Below, one piece after another: positions 59,868 to 64,000 of a stretch of DNA of 64,000 bases. A program made the position numbers and the translations under genes. The DNA is from Metopolophium dirhodum (lineage: Eukaryota; Arthropoda; Insecta; Hemiptera; Aphididae): positions 100,406,083 to 100,470,082 of the forward strand of contig NC_083560.1 of the NCBI RefSeq assembly GCF_019925205.1, in the 5' to 3' direction. Below the pieces are notes generated by a model. That model was not told where the DNA came from. It searched no databases and saw nothing but the letters and a program-made list of their open reading frames with translations. Numbering within the stretch: position 1 is the first letter of the stretch; each line of letters starts with the position of its first letter.

Positions 59868-62800
59868 ATGTTTTTGAACACTATTCGTACATTGTCGTCT
59901 ACACTTTTCAAAGCATCAAGTGGTCTATCAACCGGCAACCACATTGTGCCAGTAAGTTTACATCAATACATTATATTAATTATTTTTCAATAAACCATAT
60001 ATGTAAATAAATTGAGCTTTGTTTCTATGGACTACTTAGAAAAACGGAAGAAATGTCTACACAAACGTGGTCAAATATAATGAATTGTCAACTAAAGATG
60101 AAATGCAACGAGATTCTCCGAAAGATAGGTCGACTGTGATTCCTGCCGAAACAAGTATTGAATATCTAAAAAGTGATGGTATGAAATTATTATTATTTTT
60201 CTAGAACAAATCAATATCTCTTATTTACTTATAATTACAACACAGAATTCTATGCGCATGTTTTTCATATTTTGAACCAAGAATTACAGAAAACTGCTTA
60301 TTAGTACTACCCCAAAGTTTAATGCAGTCTACGATAAACACTAAACAATTAGTTTTTTCTATACAAAAAAGTTATCAAACTTGTGTTTTTATTTATATTA
60401 GTTTACATTTGATTTACATTTTTAAGATTTATAATGTTGACTAATGATTTTCCCAAAGAAGGACATTTAAAACCATTATTGTTTCTAATTTATTCTAATT
60501 CCAATATATAATAATTGATATCAAATCAATCATTACTTAAAATCAATGCTCTTATATTTCTTTAGATATTATTTATTTTCCAATGATTTAATAATATAAA
60601 TTGCCTAAGTAGTAGGTCAATAAATGTAGTAAATGTCGGTTTAGTATTACTAGAAAAACTCAATACTGTCTTAAACCTTAAATATTTAATAAAACCATCT
60701 TATTTGGATATTAGTACATTTTCGCAGATTCCTATTTAAAAGATTTTTTATAATTATTTTTACTTAAGGCTCTGTCAAACAGAACGCGTTAAAGCAGTAA
60801 ATGGCTCCTCGGCGTAGTGCTTTCACGCGCGTGAATAACACTGCTTTGTAATAAATTACAAAATTACGTGACATTAAAATAATGCTTTCTGTTTGACAGA
60901 GCCTTTAGTAAATTACGGAGAGCTATATAAATCAGGAACCTATTTAACAAGAATAAAATATTTGGAACTGCTTTTTGTACGGAATGTAATTTCCATTGGA
61001 TGATAATATAATTTAGGAATGAATATAATAATACAGGAACAGTATTTTCTTGAATTGATATTTATTAGAACCGTATAAAGTAGGATAATATAAAAAATAA
61101 AATAAATTTCAGGAATTATATCTGTTAAAAATAGTATTAATGAGGACATTAATACTTGGGTATCTAAAAATCGGGTCCAATATTAAATAGGAATATTAAT
61201 TAACAAGATTAAAATTAAAACAAGATTCTTATGTAATATCGTTCCAAATTTTTGTACTCCATAGTATTATCCTAATAAATACCATTCCTATCTGATAGTG
61301 TTCTGGAAATTTATTTTAGTGATTTTTTTCATCCTAGTTTTGTACGATTCCTATAAATATTAATCCAAGAAAATACTATTCCTGTATAGTACCCTTTTTA
61401 AATTGTTTAGAAAAATTGTTAATTATATCATTCCAAACAAATATTTTCCAAAAATACTGATTCCTGTGAAATTATTTTTCTGGTTAATATGTAGTTCCGT
61501 TAAAAACTGTTATATTTAATGAAATCATCATACATTAATCATGTATTTATGTGTAAATAAAAAACTCTATTCACATGAAAAGTTAGAACAATAGTTTAAA
61601 ATATTCTTCATATTATTTACTTTATCTATAATAATATATAAAAAAGAAAAATCTATGGAACTACGTAACCCAATCAAAATTACAATTAATAGATAATCAT
61701 GTCTTAATTTTAGTTGTTTTGGTTTAATTGTTTGTATACTTGTTTACTTGATTATTTTATTTTTAATATACTTATTTCATTTTAATATTATTTACATATT
61801 CTATAACTGAACAATAAAATCTAGTACTAAAATTGCATTATACGTATTAACTGTTCTTGCAATGGTCTATTGGAATTTAGTTTATTATATTTTTTTCTTG
61901 TTACATTTTAACTTAAAATAATTATAAATAAAGTAGTATAACGTTTTTTATTTATTTATAGCATACAAATCCACTTATGGAAATAATCCTGTTTGGAAAG
62001 AATATCGCCGTAATCACAAAGGAAGTATTCCACCAAGAAAAACTAGGAAAATGTGTATTGTGAGTTGTAAATTAAAATTAACACTTATGTTGTTTTTAAA
62101 ACATGTGTATTATGATCATATATTCATTTCTAGAGATCTGATATGATTGCAACTGGTAATCCATGTCCAGTATGTCGTGACGAATACCTCATACTCGACT
62201 ACAGAAATGTGGATTTGCTCAAACAATTCATATCTCCTTATTCTGGAAAACTGTTATCCTATAAGTATGTATAATGATTTGTATTTAGATTTTTTTTAAA
62301 AAAGCCATTTGATATTATTTTTACAATTTTATTTTTTTAATAATAAAAGTTAAAAAGTGGGTAAGTAGATGTCTCTCTGCTGTACAGTAGGTTACAAGTG
62401 GGTCAATGTATAATGGAGTGTATTAAACTTGAATTCAATGATATAATATCATTATATAAGAAAAATAATTCTGAGCGGAGACGGTTTGTCAGTCTGGATA
62501 TTTTATATTGTTGTTATAGCCTGTAAGTTAAATTGATATTATAATAGTATAACTTTTTTATTTGTTTCTATGGTGATAAATAAAGCTTTAGAAATTAAAA
62601 TCCCATTTTTAGTGGTTTTTCGTAATTTGTCGACAGTTTTTCCCGTGGCATTAATAACTATTTAGAAAATCGAAAAATGACCTTTCTAAAGTACCATCTT
62701 GATCCAATTTGCTAAAAGATGAGATACTCTATGTTAAAATCAAAGTACTCCTTCTGGTAGAAAATGTGTATATAGGATAAAAAAAAAAATAAACACCATT

Positions 62801-63461
62801 GTAAAACCACTAGATTCCTCGCTCCGCTCAAAATCTAAAAAAATATTATAAATTATTAATATTTATTTTGCTTATTAATTGGGATTAAAGTAAAACATAA
62901 TAAAATATCATACTCTGTTCCATGAGAGAACATGCAGTGGTCATCTTCTTTTGTGAAATAGTGTATAGTTTAAGTTATTAAAACAAATTATCATATCTGT
63001 ATATTGAAACTTATGTTATAAAAGTTGTAAATGTACAGTTGTATATTACATTTATGGAATACTTCATTAACATTTTATAGACAAGAGAAAATAAAGTATT
63101 AAACACTATTCTTTGATATTTAAAATAGTGGATACATTGATGTATACAGTAGATTACTATATTGGTCTGTAATACCTCTATGTTTAAATCTATTTTGTGT
63201 TTATGTTATACAAGTACAAATAAAATATATTTAATCATTATAATTAATTATGATGGGAAATATCTGTTTTCCAAATAATAATGGCTAATTTCTCACCAAT
63301 TTATGTAATATAATATTTTGTTTTACAGATTAACTGGAATTTGCCAAAAACAACATGAAAATTTGATAGTTGCCGTAAAAAAAGCCAAAGACTGGGGATT
63401 CATTAAATTTGATCTTCCAATCAAGCATTACAATTATGATGAATTTAAAAATTCAAATTAG
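59868..63461 (+). CDS. mRpS18B: Mitochondrial ribosomal protein S18B (mS40/bS18m family)
   Basis: Component of the small subunit of the mitochondrial ribosome. Five exons (59868-59951, 60040-60178, 61962-62059, 62134-62264, 63329-63461) join in phase to 194 residues plus stop. The N-terminus MFLNTIRTLSSTLFKASSGL is basic and hydroxylated without acidic residues, a typical mitochondrial targeting sequence. The S18 core has GNPCPVCRDEYLILDYRNVD and LLKQFISPYSGKLL, followed by TGICQKQHENLIVAVKKAKD and WGFIKFDLP; the Cys pair and the GxCQKQH motif are family hallmarks of the S18B paralogue. Intron 2 (1.8 kb) holds a PIF/Harbinger-like MITE and intron 4 (1.06 kb) a short-subfamily repeat. AATAAA at 63707 is the likely polyadenylation signal. 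Confidence 0.95.
60767..60904. mobile_element. 138-bp MITE with TTA target duplication in MRPS18B intron 2
   Basis: Ends AGGCTCTGTCAAACAGAA and its exact reverse complement TTCTGTTTGACAGAGCCT. It is flanked by TTA on both sides (60764-60766 and 60905-60907). A 3-bp TWA duplication points to the PIF/Harbinger superfamily. The interior contains CACGCGCGTG, a short palindrome. Confidence 0.85.
62350..62850 (-). repeat. Complete short-subfamily element (about 0.5 kb) in MRPS18B intron 4
   Basis: In + coordinates it starts GTGGGTAAGTAGATGTCTCT, has ATAATTCTGAGCGGAGACGG near 62460 and ends at CTCCGCTCAAAATCTAAAAA. The last part is the family 5' end in reverse (TTTTTAGATTTTGAGCGGAG). Both ends are therefore present, giving the best view of the short form. 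Compare 42255-42866. Confidence 0.8.
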
Positions 63462-63706
63462 TGTAATGTGGCATACATAAATGATGTAACTGAACTTATA
63501 CAGAAATATGAGTTGGATTTTTTAGATGCACATTCTTATACTAGTATAACTTGTTTTATTAGTATTAATTATAATATTTTCTTACTATGTTTAAGTTAAT
63601 TGAATCACATTAAATATGAGATAAATTATGTTTACAATATACACAAATAAGAAATAACTCTGTTACTACAATATTTAAATTTGTGTGAGCAGTCAATCTA
63701 TAATCA

Positions 63707-63712
63707 AATAAA
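63707..63712 (+). terminator. AATAAA polyadenylation signal of MRPS18B
   Basis: Canonical signal 246 bp after the stop codon; a second one follows at about 63722. The remaining sequence to 64000 is A+T-rich with nothing recognised. Confidence 0.5.
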
Positions 63713-64000
63713 TACATATAAAATAAAAGGTCTATTAAAATTTAATATTATTTTATACATCTTATAATATTTAATTGTATTTTAAACTTATTAATGATAA
63801 ATATTAATATAAAAATTACAATATAAATAAATGAATGAATATTTATAATCAATGAAGTTTATTCAAAAGTATTTTGTATGGATTGAATGTTGATATTTAA
63901 TTTATAAAAACAATATTGTCCATCAGTCATAGTAATATTAATAGTCTCACAAATATGTTTTTAAAAAATGAATATCGAATACAACTTATTTATAAATGTT

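Noticed and set aside
1..64000. tRNA, rRNA, CRISPR arrays or bacterial operons
   Set aside because: No cloverleaf with A/B boxes, no rRNA core words and no regularly spaced repeats were seen; the genes are spliced and animal in type.

Overview
The window is about 73-75% A+T, carries spliced genes with short GT-AG introns, and is crowded with non-coding repeats. The gene set (HDAC6, Na+/K+-ATPase beta subunit, mitochondrial ribosomal protein S18B, spliceosomal snRNA sequences) is animal. The base composition, the style of the repeats and a chuvirus-type glycoprotein gene suggest an insect, most likely an aphid (Hemiptera). The aphid assignment is inference from repeat style, not from a search.

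Left part (1-20 kb): a tandem-deacetylase HDAC6 gene on + (2175-6349; its first exon was not found), then about 14 kb of repeats, a 5'-truncated LINE, and a small two-exon candidate gene on - at 17575-17921 whose only acceptor reads GG instead of AG. Centre-left (20-34 kb): a 201-residue coiled-coil gene on + with one GC-AG intron; a LINE fragment; a large palindrome with a nested hAT-like MITE; a second hAT MITE with a perfect 8-bp target duplication; and a complete seven-exon Na+/K+-ATPase beta gene on - whose introns hold several elements. Centre (35-45 kb): a broken direct duplicate of the 3' end of HDAC6, a U5 snRNA gene, a U2 snRNA fragment, a 290-bp direct repeat pair flanking the U5 locus, and a foldback element with 120-bp arms. 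Right part (45-64 kb): a four-exon YqaJ-type nuclease gene on -; an intact 645-codon chuvirus-like glycoprotein gene with its own apparent TATA box and 5' UTR intron; a three-exon 633-residue lysine-rich coiled-coil gene; and a five-exon MRPS18B gene.

HDAC6, the ATPase beta gene and MRPS18B are unrelated housekeeping genes; nothing suggests a shared pathway. What unifies the window is one A+T-rich repeat family seen at least a dozen times, full-length, shortened and broken. It sits in introns of the ATPase beta, YqaJ and MRPS18B genes, in the glycoprotein 5' UTR intron, and at the edge of the HDAC6 duplicate. The most noteworthy items are the intact viral-type glycoprotein gene with host-like structure, the U5/U2 snRNA locus, the HDAC6 oddities (no ubiquitin-binding zinc finger, a changed active-site neighbour, a nearby broken duplicate) and the bipartite repeat family.
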